Origin: Halomonas sp. KG2
Lineage (GTDB): Bacteria > Pseudomonadota > Gammaproteobacteria > Pseudomonadales > Halomonadaceae
Direction: 5' to 3'
Assembly: GCA_030440445.1 (NCBI GenBank)
Contig: CP098528.1
Coordinates: 2,418,001-2,482,000, forward strand
DNA: 64,000 bases
The stretch's first letter is position 1. Each line of letters opens with the position of its first letter. Both the position numbers and the translations under genes were made by a program. The notes under the pieces were generated by a model that saw only the letters and a list, made by a program, of their open reading frames with translations, was not told where the DNA came from and searched no databases. This document shows, piece by piece, positions 17,282-27,191 of the stretch.

Positions 17282-18940
17282 ATGAAACTGCGTAACCGGA
17301 ATATCGAGAAATTGCACACTGACGACTTTGACGCACTAATCATCGGTGGCGGCATTAACGGCGCAGCAACGGCAGCCGCGCTTGCAGGCAAAGGCGCTAA
17401 AGTCGCCTTAATAGACCGCGGTGATTTTGCGGGAAGCACCAGTATGCACTCCTCCAACTTAGTTTGGGGAGGCATTAAGTATATGGAGAGCAAGGATTTC
17501 GCATTAGTACGCAAACTGTGCAAAAGCCGTAATCACTTGATTAAAAGTTACCCATCTACCGTTCAGGAAATTCGCTTTCTGACTACCATCAGCAAAGGTT
17601 TCCGCCATTCACCCTGGTATTTGTGGGCAGGCACCTGGCTCTACTGGCTAATGGGAAACGGGTTTACTAAGCTGCCCCGCTTACTGTCTCCCAAGAACAT
17701 TAAGCAAGAAGAACCCATTATTGATATCGAAGGCTCAGTCGGTGGGTTTGAATACTCAGATGCCTACTTACACGATAACGATGCCCGATTTGTATTTAAT
17801 TTTGTTCGCCATTCGCTTAACTATGGGGCAATTGCAGCTAATTATGTTGAGTCGCTTGGTGCTGAACGCGAAGGTCAGCACTGGGTAACGAAAGCGCGCA
17901 ATGTCATGGATGGCAGCACATTCAATATCCGTTCCAAAGTATTAATTAATGCGGCTGGCCCCTGGGTAGACCAGCACAACGCACTTACCGGCGAGAAAAC
18001 CACCCATCAACATCTTTACTCAAAAGGCATTCATCTGATCGTTCCGCAATTGACGGAAACTAAACGGGTACTGGCGTTTTTTGCCGACGATGGGCGACTG
18101 TTTTTTGTCATTCCCATGGGGAATCGCACCTGCATCGGCACGACTGATACACATATGGAACATCCAGAGGTGGATGTCACCGCTGAAGATATTGAGTTTG
18201 TATTGGAAAATATCAATAAGCGCCTAACGTTAGAAAAGCCGCTTAGCCAAGACGATATTATTTCAACACGCTGCGGTGTTCGGCCCCTGGCTATCAAAGC
18301 AGATCAGGGTGACGGCGATCGCGATTTTCTCCAGCTATCGCGTAAACATGTCATCGATACCAATGCGGATAGCGCCCACATTAGTATTTTTGGGGGTAAA
18401 TTAACCGACTGCTTGAATGTAGGTGATGAAATCGCAGAAGAAGTGGTCCGCCTAGGTGTCAATCTCAGCGATATCAACTATCGCTGGTACGGCGAGCCGC
18501 CAGAGCCTGTTAAACAGCAGTTTATGGACCAAGCTAAACGGATGAATCTAGATGCTATGACCGCACCAACGTCTACCGAGCCGCTCTCTTCCCGGCTGTG
18601 GCGGCGTTATGCAGAACAGGCCATGCAAATGCTAGAAAAAATCCGTCAGGATCCAGCGGAAGCCGATATTCTCATTGAAGGTACCGAATATATTCGCTGC
18701 GAACTAGAGCATGCCCGAGACCACGAAATGATTACGCAACTGGAGGACTTCCTGCGCCGAAGAGCCAAAGTCTCACTAGTTGTTCACCATGAACAGCTGC
18801 GCCACTCTAAGGGGCTGAAAGAAGCTTGTCGTGTCCTATTCGGAGACCAAGCAGAAGAGCGCTTTGCTACCTACTTTGCTGAAAATCGTGACACCTCACA
18901 GCCTTTCGTTGCACAAGCAGAGCCACAGAACACTCACTGA
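17282..18940 (+). CDS. glpD: FAD-dependent glycerol-3-phosphate dehydrogenase
   Basis: A 552-residue protein oxidising glycerol 3-phosphate to dihydroxyacetone phosphate with electrons to the quinone pool. The FAD fold begins ALIIGGGINGAATAAALAGK, then the GlpD-typical HSSNLVWGGIKYME. The C-terminal domain holds the helical GlpD cap. I chose ATG 17282 because it lies close to the FAD motif as in the family and has GGAA upstream; an ATG at 17228 adds 18 unrelated residues. It connects the importer and glycerol kinase to glycolysis. It converges on glpK with a shared terminator. Confidence 0.87.
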   Translation: MKLRNRNIEKLHTDDFDALIIGGGINGAATAAALAGKGAKVALIDRGDFAGSTSMHSSNLVWGGIKYMESKDFALVRKLCKSRNHLIKSYPSTVQEIRFLTTISKGFRHSPWYLWAGTWLYWLMGNGFTKLPRLLSPKNIKQEEPIIDIEGSVGGFEYSDAYLHDNDARFVFNFVRHSLNYGAIAANYVESLGAEREGQHWVTKARNVMDGSTFNIRSKVLINAAGPWVDQHNALTGEKTTHQHLYSKGIHLIVPQLTETKRVLAFFADDGRLFFVIPMGNRTCIGTTDTHMEHPEVDVTAEDIEFVLENINKRLTLEKPLSQDDIISTRCGVRPLAIKADQGDGDRDFLQLSRKHVIDTNADSAHISIFGGKLTDCLNVGDEIAEEVVRLGVNLSDINYRWYGEPPEPVKQQFMDQAKRMNLDAMTAPTSTEPLSSRLWRRYAEQAMQMLEKIRQDPAEADILIEGTEYIRCELEHARDHEMITQLEDFLRRRAKVSLVVHHEQLRHSKGLKEACRVLFGDQAEERFATYFAENRDTSQPFVAQAEPQNTH

Positions 18941-18958
18941 TTAACCATCAACAACATT

Positions 18959-18990
18959 AAAAAGCCGCTATCATCGATAGCGGCTTTTGC
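18959..18990. terminator. Bidirectional terminator between glpD and glpK
   Basis: Stem AAAGCCGCTATC / GATAGCGGCTTT with a three-base loop. It has T-rich flanks in both directions, so it can end both converging transcripts. Confidence 0.88.
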
Positions 18991-19016
18991 CTATTGAAGT
19001 AGCCAATAAACGGTTG

Positions 19017-20501
19017 TTAATTACAACGCACGCGATTCACAGCGTCTAGCCAACCCTGGTACAACGCCTCCCGAGTCGATTCTGGCATTTTAGGGGTAAA
19101 GCTCTTTTCGCAACGCCAGAGCTGCTCAATTTCTTCAAGCGTGTCATACCAACCCAAACGTAGGCCTGCCAAATAAGCAGCTCCAAGCGCTGTCGTTTCA
19201 AGAATAGTCGGTCTATCTACCTGGACATCGAGCATATCGGCTAAAAACTGCATCACCCAGCTGTTTTTCACCATGCCACCATCGACCCGTAGGTTGCCAG
19301 GCGTAGCTTCCATGTCGTCATTCATACAGTGCTGAAGGTCACGGGTCTGGTAACACACCGCCTGGAGCCCCGCCGCAACGATTTCGGCAATACCGGTATC
19401 CCGAGTGAGGCCAAAAATCGCCCCTCGCGCTTTAGGGTCCCAATGGGGCGCACCCAAGCCAGTAAAGGCCGGTACCAAGTAAACGCTATGTCCGCTGCGG
19501 GTTTCTTTAGCAAGCGCTTCTGTTTCTGACGCATCCGCAAACAGGTTCAACCCATCGCGTAGCCACTGTACAGTCGCCCCAGCAACGAAAATACTGCCCT
19601 CCATCGCATAGGTCGGCTTGCCATTAATTCGGTAGCCAATGGTGGTTAGCAGGCGATTTCGTGATACCGACGGTGTATCCCCAGTGTTAACGATCATAAA
19701 ACAGCCGGTGCCATAGGTGCTTTTACCCATTCCTGGCTGAAAGCACGCTTGCCCCACTAGCGCGGCCTGCTGATCCCCTGCCACACCCGCAATAGGAATA
19801 GACGCCCCTAACCAGTCCGCGTCAGTGGTGCCAAAATCATCGCTGGAGTCTTTTACTTCGGGCAGCATGTTGGCAGGAACGTTAAACAACGCTAACAGCT
19901 CATCGTCCCATGTTTGATTATGGATATTAAAAATGGCTGTTCGTGATGCGTTGGTGGCATCAGTGACATGTTGCTTGCCATTCGTTAATCGCCAAATCAA
20001 AAAGGTATCGATAGTGCCAAAGAGTAGCTCACCACGCTGCGCACGCTCGCGGGCTCCTGCTACATTATCGAGTATCCAGGCGAGCTTGGTGGCAGAAAAA
20101 TAAGGGTCTATTAAGAGGCCTGTTTTCGCTTGTACTGCCTCTGTATGCCCTTGGTCACGGAGTGTTTGACAAAGTTCAGAGGTACGTCGATCCTGCCAGA
20201 CAATCGCGTTATAGAGCGGCTTACCCGTCTCTCTATCCCACACCACCGTGGTTTCACGTTGGTTAGTAATGCCAATTCCATCAATCTGCTCTGGCGAAAC
20301 ATTCGCCTTTTCTAATACCTCACGACAGGTGGCGAGGACAGTCTCCCAAATATTTTCGGGATCATGCTCTATCCACCCATCTTGAGGGAAGTGCTGAGGA
20401 AATTCCTGTTGGGCAACCGCCTCTATTTGGCCTTGGCGGTCAAATAAAATGGCGCGCGAGCTGGTCGTACCTTGATCGATGGCGAGAATAAAGGAGGACA
20501 T
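19017..20501 (-). CDS. glpK: Glycerol kinase
   Basis: A FGGY-family kinase of 494 residues (E. coli 502) that phosphorylates glycerol with ATP, trapping it in the cell. The N-terminal ATPase signature [18 protein letters not shown] is present. The FGGY signature region reads [16 protein letters not shown] and later [17 protein letters not shown]. The start at 20501 (MSSFILAID) fits the family; the frame extends 22 codons further upstream with no similarity. It is read opposite to glpD. Upstream lie CGAAACAAAA-type repeats shared with the importer promoter region. Confidence 0.94.
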   Translation of the reverse strand: MSSFILAIDQGTTSSRAILFDRQGQIEAVAQQEFPQHFPQDGWIEHDPENIWETVLATCREVLEKANVSPEQIDGIGITNQRETTVVWDRETGKPLYNAIVWQDRRTSELCQTLRDQGHTEAVQAKTGLLIDPYFSATKLAWILDNVAGARERAQRGELLFGTIDTFLIWRLTNGKQHVTDATNASRTAIFNIHNQTWDDELLALFNVPANMLPEVKDSSDDFGTTDADWLGASIPIAGVAGDQQAALVGQACFQPGMGKSTYGTGCFMIVNTGDTPSVSRNRLLTTIGYRINGKPTYAMEGSIFVAGATVQWLRDGLNLFADASETEALAKETRSGHSVYLVPAFTGLGAPHWDPKARGAIFGLTRDTGIAEIVAAGLQAVCYQTRDLQHCMNDDMEATPGNLRVDGGMVKNSWVMQFLADMLDVQVDRPTILETTALGAAYLAGLRLGWYDTLEEIEQLWRCEKSFTPKMPESTREALYQGWLDAVNRVRCN

Positions 20502-20665
20502 ATCACGTTCACTTTGTTGTAGGTTCTTTCGGTTTTGTGTGTTTTGTTTCGCTTTATTATCATCCAAGGCTACTCTAGCCGCCCCAAATGCTCAAGTATG
20601 AAACTACTCTCCTTCGCTCTTAAACTCGCCGGTGGCCGTGCTCTGCCTTAGCTTACGCATCATGC

Positions 20666-21424
20666 TTAAGCGATATGCAACGCGACACCGTGCTGCGATA
20701 ACAGCTGCAGAATCGATTCAGGAGGCTTCCGATCAGTGAACAGAGCATCGAGCTGGGAAATATTCCCTTGGCGCACCACCGGATTTCGATGAAATTTTGA
20801 GTAATCTGCGGCGAGATAAATGCGTCGCGAATTGGCAATAATCGCTTGAGCAACACGGACTTCCTGGTAATCAAATTCAAGGAGCGAGCCATCTTCATCA
20901 ATACCGCTAATCCCGATGATTCCGTAATCCACTTTAAATTGATTGATAAAATCGATAGTGGCTTCGCCGATAATACCGCCATCGCGAGAGCGAACTTGCC
21001 CGCCAGCAATAATCACCGTGAAGTCTTCTTTGTGCTGAAGAATGGCGGCCACGTTCAGGTTATTGGTAATGATTTCTAAGCCCTGGTGTTCAAGCAACGC
21101 TTGGGCGATCATCTCGTTACTGGTACCGATATTAATAAACAGTGAAGAGTGATGAGGAATTTGCTGCGCTAAACAGTGAGCAATCCGCTCTTTCTCTTCT
21201 AAATGTAGCGTTTTACGCGTGCTGTAGGCGGTGTTAACAGTGCTCGACTCTATTCCTGCACCGCCATGAACACGACGAACCCGCCCTTCGTTTGCTAGCG
21301 TATTTAAATCACGCCGAATGGTTTGTGGCGTCACTGCGAAGTGATCGGTCAGTTGCTCAATGCTCATATAGCCATGCTGGCGGACTAGCTCGACGATAGC
21401 ATCTTGGCGAAACTGTTGGTTCAT
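20666..21424 (-). CDS. glpR: DeoR-family glycerol-3-phosphate regulon repressor
   Basis: A 252-residue DeoR-type regulator, the same length as E. coli GlpR. The N-terminal helix-turn-helix contains MSIEQLTDHFAVTPQTIRRD and ends with RVRRVHGGA, and the sugar-phosphate-isomerase-like effector domain follows (INIGTSNEMIAQAL, IIAGGQVRSRDGGIIG). In the family glycerol 3-phosphate is the inducer. It is 97-165 bases upstream of glpK on the same strand, so it sits with its targets. Candidate operator CGAACATT lies upstream of the gene, which suggests autoregulation. Confidence 0.9.
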   Translation of the reverse strand: MNQQFRQDAIVELVRQHGYMSIEQLTDHFAVTPQTIRRDLNTLANEGRVRRVHGGAGIESSTVNTAYSTRKTLHLEEKERIAHCLAQQIPHHSSLFINIGTSNEMIAQALLEHQGLEIITNNLNVAAILQHKEDFTVIIAGGQVRSRDGGIIGEATIDFINQFKVDYGIIGISGIDEDGSLLEFDYQEVRVAQAIIANSRRIYLAADYSKFHRNPVVRQGNISQLDALFTDRKPPESILQLLSQHGVALHIA

Positions 21425-21550
21425 AAGCTCGGCCTATTCGTTATTTATTAGTGTTTAAGCGCTATTCTCTATGAGCTATAGAGTAGCAAATTTTCGAAAT
21501 TTAATAATACGAACATTAAGCCCTCATTTTTTCGCCAAATACCTGCTCCA

Positions 21551-23401
21551 CTAGAGCGGCCAGACCCATAAAATGGCAGGAATAGCGACCACCATCACCA
21601 CTAACGAAAGCGGAAGGCCAAGCTTCCAATAATCACCGAACTGGTAACCACCCGGGCCTAACACTAGCGTATTGGACTGGTGGCCTATCGGTGTTAGAAA
21701 GGCGCATGAGGCGCTGACAGCCACCACCATTAGAAAGGGATCGAGTGATACATCAAAACCACTCGCAAGACTGGCGGCAATAGGCGCCATCAACAACGCG
21801 GCTGCGGCGTTATTGACCACGTTGGACAGTAACATCGAGAGAATAAATAGCCCGGCCAATGAAATAGTGATGGGCCACTCAACGCCAAATCGTAGTAGTG
21901 CATCAGCAATAATTTCAGCGCCACCGCTCGTTTCAAGCGCTTCCCCAACCGGTAGCATGGCCGCCAGGAGAACAATAACGGGTCCATCAATGGCTTGATA
22001 ACCTTCTCTCAGCGGCAGCACTCCTATCAGCAGTGATATCAACGCCGCGCTACTCATGGCAACAGCCGCAGGAAGCAGATCAAACAGCATCGCAAGAATG
22101 GCGAGGGCAAAAATACCGATCGACAGCGCCAATTTTCGCGGTTGCCCTAAGTGAAGCTCACGGTTAGCCAGCGGCAAACAGCCAAGGGTCGCTAAGCTAT
22201 CGGCGATTTCGTTTTCACTGCCTTGTAACAGCAGTACATCACCGGTTTGAAAACGAATGTCCCGAAGACGTTGCTTTAAACGCCCTCCATCCCGGGCCAC
22301 CGCCACTAAATGCAGCCCGAACTGCTGGTTTAACCGCAGCTGGCGTACGCTTCGATTGACCATCATCGAATCGTTACGCACCACCGCCTCAATCAGCTGC
22401 AGACCTTCCGTATCGACAGGCTGGCGCTCATCCGACGGTTGTGAATCTCCATTTTCGCTATCGGCCTCATCACTGTCTTGCTCATCTTTCTCGGGTTCCG
22501 CAATCGCGCTCAGCCCTACTTTGTCTTCCAGCAGCTTGAGTTCATCAGGCCCTGCTTCCAGCAGCAAAATATCCCCTTCCCGAAGCACCCCGTGAAATGA
22601 GTACCCGGCGCGGCGATCATCTTCTCGTACCACGGCAAGAACCGGAATAGCCTCCTCTAACTCATCATGTAGTTGCTGGAGTGTCAGACCATTAGCCTTT
22701 GACTCTTCTGAGACCTTTAGCTCAACCAAATAATTAGCAGTATCAAACATTTCTTCGGTTGAAGCCTGCCCACTGCGCTTAGGCGTTAAGCGCCAGCCCA
22801 CAAGCACAATAAACACCAGACCGACTAACGCAACAGCAACCCCCACCGGGGTAAAGCTGAACATGCCGAAGTTTTCACCGGTGATATTACCCCTGTATGT
22901 GGCAATAATAATGTTAGGTGGCGTGCCAATCAGCGTGGTTAAGCCTCCCAGCAATGAACCAAACGCCAACGGCATTAATAACAGCGATGGGGATGTGTTG
23001 TGCTCTCGAGCAAGCCGCATGGCAACGGGCAACAGTAACGCCAGTGCCCCTACGTTATTCATCACCCCAGAAAGCACCACGACCGTACCCACTAATACCA
23101 GTAACTGCAGTAGCAGCCGTTCACCTACTTTGAGCACTTGATTGGCGATGATATCGACAACACCCGAGCGCTCAAACCCTCGACTGATGACCAATACCGC
23201 GGCCACCGTAATCACGGCTGGATGCCCAAAGCCTTTAAAAGCCTCATCGGTAGGCACAAGCCCAAGCATTACCGAGCCGAGCAACGCCGCAAGCGCAACG
23301 AGATCATAGCGAAATCGACCCCACATAAAAGCGGCAAGCGTTAATCCCAAAATGATAAAAATCAACGTGCTAGGCGCAAGCCCAATGCTTTCCATTGTCA
23401 T
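21551..23401 (-). CDS. SLC13-family transporter with two RCK-C (TrkA-C) domains
   Basis: A 616-residue inner-membrane protein from ATG 23401, which has AAGGAGAGG upstream; the open frame starts 15 codons earlier without such a site. The layout is N-terminal membrane domain, central cytoplasmic region with two TrkA-C domains (about residues 205-420) with an acidic linker, then a second membrane domain. The SLC13 substrate loop GTPPNIIIA is in the N-terminal half, and its C-terminal counterpart reads NVVNNAAAALLMAP. Relatives move sulfate, dicarboxylates or other anions with sodium. The substrate here cannot be told from sequence. Confidence 0.8.
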   Translation of the reverse strand: MTMESIGLAPSTLIFIILGLTLAAFMWGRFRYDLVALAALLGSVMLGLVPTDEAFKGFGHPAVITVAAVLVISRGFERSGVVDIIANQVLKVGERLLLQLLVLVGTVVVLSGVMNNVGALALLLPVAMRLAREHNTSPSLLLMPLAFGSLLGGLTTLIGTPPNIIIATYRGNITGENFGMFSFTPVGVAVALVGLVFIVLVGWRLTPKRSGQASTEEMFDTANYLVELKVSEESKANGLTLQQLHDELEEAIPVLAVVREDDRRAGYSFHGVLREGDILLLEAGPDELKLLEDKVGLSAIAEPEKDEQDSDEADSENGDSQPSDERQPVDTEGLQLIEAVVRNDSMMVNRSVRQLRLNQQFGLHLVAVARDGGRLKQRLRDIRFQTGDVLLLQGSENEIADSLATLGCLPLANRELHLGQPRKLALSIGIFALAILAMLFDLLPAAVAMSSAALISLLIGVLPLREGYQAIDGPVIVLLAAMLPVGEALETSGGAEIIADALLRFGVEWPITISLAGLFILSMLLSNVVNNAAAALLMAPIAASLASGFDVSLDPFLMVVAVSASCAFLTPIGHQSNTLVLGPGGYQFGDYWKLGLPLSLVVMVVAIPAILWVWPL

Positions 23402-23472
23402 GCGGTGTCCCTCTCCTTGTGTGGGTACGCTCAGCTGATGCGCCAACTCACTAACAACACATTAGATGATGA

Positions 23473-23488
23473 CTATACGACCGTATAG
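23473..23488. promoter_or_regulatory. Palindrome upstream of the SLC13 transporter gene
   Basis: CTATACG-AC-CGTATAG is a perfect 7+7 inverted repeat, 72 bases before the transporter start. It looks like a regulator operator, for example of TetR type, but no dedicated regulator gene is adjacent. Confidence 0.4.
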
Positions 23489-23519
23489 CCCTAGCAGCGC
23501 AGAGCAACAAAAGAACGTT

Positions 23520-23552
23520 GGAGCAATAAAATGCCTGGCGTGGCCAGGCATT
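23520..23552 (-). terminator. Terminator of the quinone oxidoreductase gene
   Basis: Stem AATGCCTGGC / GCCAGGCATT with a three-base loop at 23530-23552. On the minus strand it is followed by TTTATTG, about 110 bases after the stop of the gene starting at 24640. Confidence 0.65.
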
Positions 23553-23662
23553 CATAAAAAGTGGTTAAAGAACCACTAAGCCACCCAGCTCACTGAGTGT
23601 TGCAAAAAGTGGCGCAAAGAGTGGCTGCGAAGAGCGGTCGTTTAGCCAAGAGCGCAAGCGTA

Positions 23663-24640
23663 TTAAGGGATTAGCACGGTCGAGCCAGTTGTTTGACGGC
23701 TTTGCAGGGCATCTTGAGCCTTTCCTGCGTCTTTAAGCGGGTAGCGGTTTGCTACGTCAATACGAAGTTTGCCGCTTTTGATCATGCCAAAAAAGTCATC
23801 GCACATCATTTCAAAGCGTTCACGGGTGTCAGCATAGCCGTTCAAACTTGGGCGGGTGACAAACAGCGCGCCTTTTTGGTTCAGAATACCTATATTCACC
23901 CCGTCTACGGGGCCAGACGCATTACCAAAGCTGACCATTAGCGAGCGAGGCTTTAGGCAGTCTAACGACATTTCCCAGGTATCTTTTCCTACTGAGTCAT
24001 AAACCACATCGCACATTTCGCCATTGGTTAGCTCACGCACCCGCTCTACCACATTCTCTTCGCTGTAGTTGATCGTTGCCCATGCCCCGTTGGCCATCGC
24101 CAAGTCTGCTTTCTCTTTTGAGCTAACCGTTCCAATCAGCTTGACGCCTAGCGCTTTAGCCCACTGGCAGGCAATCGAGCCAACGCCTCCAGCAGCGGCA
24201 TGAAAAAGAATGGTCTCACCGCCCTTTAGCTCATAAGTTTGACGCAGCAGATACTGCACGGTTAGCCCTTTCAGCATACTGGCCGCAGCGGTTTCAAAAT
24301 CAATAAAGTCTGGCAGCTTAATTACCTTGGCCGCTGGCAAGGTATGCATCTCTGCATAAGCACCCAATGGCCCTTGTGCATACGCTACCCGGTCACCCTC
24401 TTTTAGATGGGTAACGCCTTCACCCACTGCGTCGACAACCCCTGCACCTTCAGTGCCTAATCCAGAAGGCATAGATGGCGCAGGATAGAGCCCTGTACGA
24501 AAGTAGATATCAATAAAATTCAGGCCCACCGCTTTATTAGCAATACGCACTTCACCGCTGCCGGGTGCCCTAGGCGCTGTGTCGACCCACTCCAACACAT
24601 CTGAATCACCCGTTTTGGAAAACTGAATACGTTTAGACAT
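23663..24640 (-). CDS. qor: NADPH:quinone oxidoreductase (zinc-free MDR family)
   Basis: A 325-residue medium-chain reductase that reduces quinones with NADPH. The QOR signature GLNFIDIYFRTGLYP near residue 39 and the nucleotide-binding AAAGGVGSIACQWAKALG are present. The zinc ligands of alcohol dehydrogenases are absent. Length equals the E. coli enzyme (327). It is a monocistronic gene divergent from the glycerophosphodiesterase gene, with a 180-base shared upstream region. Confidence 0.88.
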   Translation of the reverse strand: MSKRIQFSKTGDSDVLEWVDTAPRAPGSGEVRIANKAVGLNFIDIYFRTGLYPAPSMPSGLGTEGAGVVDAVGEGVTHLKEGDRVAYAQGPLGAYAEMHTLPAAKVIKLPDFIDFETAAASMLKGLTVQYLLRQTYELKGGETILFHAAAGGVGSIACQWAKALGVKLIGTVSSKEKADLAMANGAWATINYSEENVVERVRELTNGEMCDVVYDSVGKDTWEMSLDCLKPRSLMVSFGNASGPVDGVNIGILNQKGALFVTRPSLNGYADTRERFEMMCDDFFGMIKSGKLRIDVANRYPLKDAGKAQDALQSRQTTGSTVLIP

Positions 24641-24820
24641 TTGGGCACACTCCCACTGTTAATTATTGGACACACATTAGCTGGCTATCCAACCGCGTTA
24701 TGCGCCTCAAATCAAGCGATTAGCCAGCCATACAGGACATATCGCTGTCATGCAGCCATGCTAGACTATCTGAAAAGTGTTAATAGCAATGTTTATTGAT
24801 TCCTCTAAAACGGACAGACT

Positions 24821-25588
24821 ATGACGCACCCAGCAATCTGTTTGCCTACCCTTATAGCCCACCGCGGATACTCCGCCGCCGCACCTGAAAACACCCTAAC
24901 GGCAGTGCGTGCCGCGCATCAAGCGGGCACGACTTGGGTGGAGTTAGACGTTCAACTATTGGGCGATGGGACCCCTGTCATCTGGCACGATAGCAATATT
25001 AGCCGCTGCTCCGATAGCCGTGGCGACCTTGCTAGCCTGACGTGGCAGCGTGCGCAACAGCTTGACGTCGGCAGTTGGTTTGGCGATGCGTTTGTAGGTG
25101 AAAAGATGGCCAGTCTAGAGGCCATGCTGGCGCTGTTGAACGAACTCAATATGGGGGTGAATTTAGAGATCAAAGTAAACAAAGGCCGTGACCCCATCGC
25201 CTTGGTAGATACCGTCTTACCAATCGTATTAGCAACACTGCCCGCCGAACGGCTGATTGTGTCCTCATTTGATGCCCGAGCGTTAGCGCGATGTCGCAGT
25301 ATCGCACCCAAAGAAGCCCTCGCACTGGGCGTACTATTTGGCAGTACACCTCCAACCTGGCGTGACCAGTGTCAAGCTATCGACGCCTTTAGTATCCACC
25401 CTCATTGGCCGCGCTTAAAACACACTCAGGCTGCTGCCATGCGCCGAGATGGTTATGAAATTTTATGCTATACCGCCAACGACCCCAGCGCTTTTGAAAG
25501 TCGCTGGGGCTGGGGAGTAGCCAGCGCGATTACTGATGAGCCTGAAGCATTTCAACGCTATTTGAATAATCGACGTCGACACGGTTAA
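24821..25588 (+). CDS. ugpQ: Cytoplasmic glycerophosphodiester phosphodiesterase
   Basis: A 255-residue GDPD-family enzyme releasing glycerol 3-phosphate and an alcohol from phospholipid head-group diesters. It has no signal peptide, like UgpQ. Catalytic motif LIAHRGYSAAAPENTLTAV supplies the HRG and E, and VELDVQLLGDGTPVIWHD supplies the metal-binding E-x-D and the second catalytic H. Its product feeds GlpD encoded in the same window. It is followed closely by nfo (36-base gap) and may be cotranscribed. Confidence 0.88.
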   Translation: MTHPAICLPTLIAHRGYSAAAPENTLTAVRAAHQAGTTWVELDVQLLGDGTPVIWHDSNISRCSDSRGDLASLTWQRAQQLDVGSWFGDAFVGEKMASLEAMLALLNELNMGVNLEIKVNKGRDPIALVDTVLPIVLATLPAERLIVSSFDARALARCRSIAPKEALALGVLFGSTPPTWRDQCQAIDAFSIHPHWPRLKHTQAAAMRRDGYEILCYTANDPSAFESRWGWGVASAITDEPEAFQRYLNNRRRHG

Positions 25589-25624
25589 ATTCGCCAATAC
25601 TCACTACTCTACCTAAGGAAAACT

Positions 25625-26485
25625 ATGCACTATCTTGGTGCCCACGTAAGCGCCGCGGGTGGCGCGGATCAAGCAGTGCTCCGTGCGGTAGAAATTGGCG
25701 CAAATGGCTTTGCTCTGTTCACCAAAAATCAGCGGCAGTGGAAAGGTAAACCGCTGACCGACGAGGCCATTGCGGCGTTTAAACAGGCCTGCAAAACCCA
25801 CGGGTTTGGCCCAGAACAAATTTTACCCCACGACAGTTACCTGATTAACCTAGGCCATCCGGAAACCGCTGGGCTTGAAAAATCACGTGCTGCGTTTTTA
25901 GACGAAATGCAGCGTTGTGAGCAACTAGGTCTCACGTTATTAAACTTCCACCCTGGCAGTCATCTGAACAAAATCAGCGAAACCGACTGTTTGAAACGCA
26001 TTGCAGACTCCATCAACGAGGCTTTGCTAGCCTCACAGGGTGTCACGGCGGTAATTGAAAACACCGCCGGGCAAGGCACTAACCTTGGCTGGCGCTTCGA
26101 GCATTTAGCGGAAATTATTGCCCAGGTCGATGATAAAACCCGTGTTGGCGTTTGTATTGATACCTGTCACGCCTTCGCCGCCGGGTATGACCTACGTACC
26201 ACCGAGGCCACCAAAACAACGTTGAATGAGCTCGGCAAGGTGGTCGGCTTTGAGTATTTACGCGGCATGCATTTAAACGATGCTAAGAGTGCCTTCGCCA
26301 GCCGTGTCGACCGCCACCATAGCCTGGGTAAAGGCAATATCGGCCTGGATGCGTTCACTACGATCATGCGAGACGAACGCATTCATGACATACCGATGAT
26401 TCTTGAAACCGTCGAACCCGGCATTTGGGCTGATGAAATCAACTGGTTACGTACTCAAGTGCCTGAAGCAGCGCCTGGCAAATAG
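25625..26485 (+). CDS. nfo: Deoxyribonuclease IV (AP endonuclease)
   Basis: A 286-residue TIM-barrel AP endonuclease (E. coli Nfo 285) that cuts at abasic sites in base excision repair. Zinc-ligand motifs are visible: GAHVSAAGG at the start, [35 protein letters not shown] and [25 protein letters not shown] precedes ATG 25625. Its last 31 bases overlap the end of the convergent regulator gene on the other strand. Confidence 0.95.
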   Translation: MHYLGAHVSAAGGADQAVLRAVEIGANGFALFTKNQRQWKGKPLTDEAIAAFKQACKTHGFGPEQILPHDSYLINLGHPETAGLEKSRAAFLDEMQRCEQLGLTLLNFHPGSHLNKISETDCLKRIADSINEALLASQGVTAVIENTAGQGTNLGWRFEHLAEIIAQVDDKTRVGVCIDTCHAFAAGYDLRTTEATKTTLNELGKVVGFEYLRGMHLNDAKSAFASRVDRHHSLGKGNIGLDAFTTIMRDERIHDIPMILETVEPGIWADEINWLRTQVPEAAPGK

Positions 26486-27054
26486 TGAATCACATCGTGA
26501 AAACGTAGCCGCGTCGTAGCGCTGTTACGCATGGCGTGGGGGCGGTCGGCAAAAAAACGCAGCCCCTCGCCTACTCGCAGCGTTTGCCAGCGCTCGTCAA
26601 TGCGCAACTCCATCTCGCCCTCAACAACGACGATGTGTTCTACCACACCGCTGGCGTGGGGTGACGACTCACTGATCGCCCCTGGCGCTAGCTCAATCAT
26701 AAACATTTCAAAGCCCAGCAGCGGGTCGTAAGGGAACAGCAGCCGCGCTTGCATCCCAGCGCTATCATCGCCCCAAACGAACTCCCAGCCATCTCTATGA
26801 AGTTCGCCTAACGCAGGCTTGTCACCATCAAACAGGGTTGAAAACGACACTCGAAAACCACTCGCGATCTTCCACAGCGTTGAGATGGTAGGGCTAGACT
26901 CACCACGCTCTATCTGTCCCAACATGGCTTTACTCACACCCGTTTCACCCGCCGCGCGATCTAGGCTCCAACCACGATCTTTACGTAGCTTTTTAACGGT
27001 TCCCGCAATGTGTTCGGCAATGGTATGAGGGTCACTCACTATGCGGTTCTCCAT
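26455..27054 (-). CDS. XRE-family regulator with C-terminal cupin domain
   Basis: A 199-residue transcription regulator with an N-terminal XRE helix-turn-helix ([20 protein letters not shown], then [16 protein letters not shown]) and a C-terminal cupin that would sense a small molecule ([28 protein letters not shown]). Such proteins usually control an adjacent transporter or catabolic gene. Here it diverges from the BenE-type transporter, and two large palindromes lie between the starts, so local repression is likely. The 3' end overlaps nfo. Confidence 0.85.
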   Translation of the reverse strand: MENRIVSDPHTIAEHIAGTVKKLRKDRGWSLDRAAGETGVSKAMLGQIERGESSPTISTLWKIASGFRVSFSTLFDGDKPALGELHRDGWEFVWGDDSAGMQARLLFPYDPLLGFEMFMIELAPGAISESSPHASGVVEHIVVVEGEMELRIDERWQTLRVGEGLRFFADRPHAMRNSATTRLRFHDVIHYLPGAASGT

Positions 27055-27113
27055 AGAATTTAGTGTCGTAGTTTACCTATCCGGTCAGCGATGAACACCG
27101 GTGACGCCCATAT

Positions 27114-27166
27114 TGTGCGCTATAACGCACAGTGATAGTCTTGCAGCATTGTGCGTTATAGCGCAC
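27114..27166. promoter_or_regulatory. Paired operators between the cupin regulator and the benE-type gene
   Basis: GTGCGCTATAACGCACA (27115-27131) and its exact reverse complement (27150-27166) form a perfect 17+17 inverted repeat. Each arm is itself a near-palindrome GTGCG-N6-CGCAC. The two centres are 36 bases apart. They are the obvious binding sites for the adjacent regulator. Confidence 0.75.
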
Positions 27167-27191
27167 GCCACTCAACGTATGAGGTAACACT

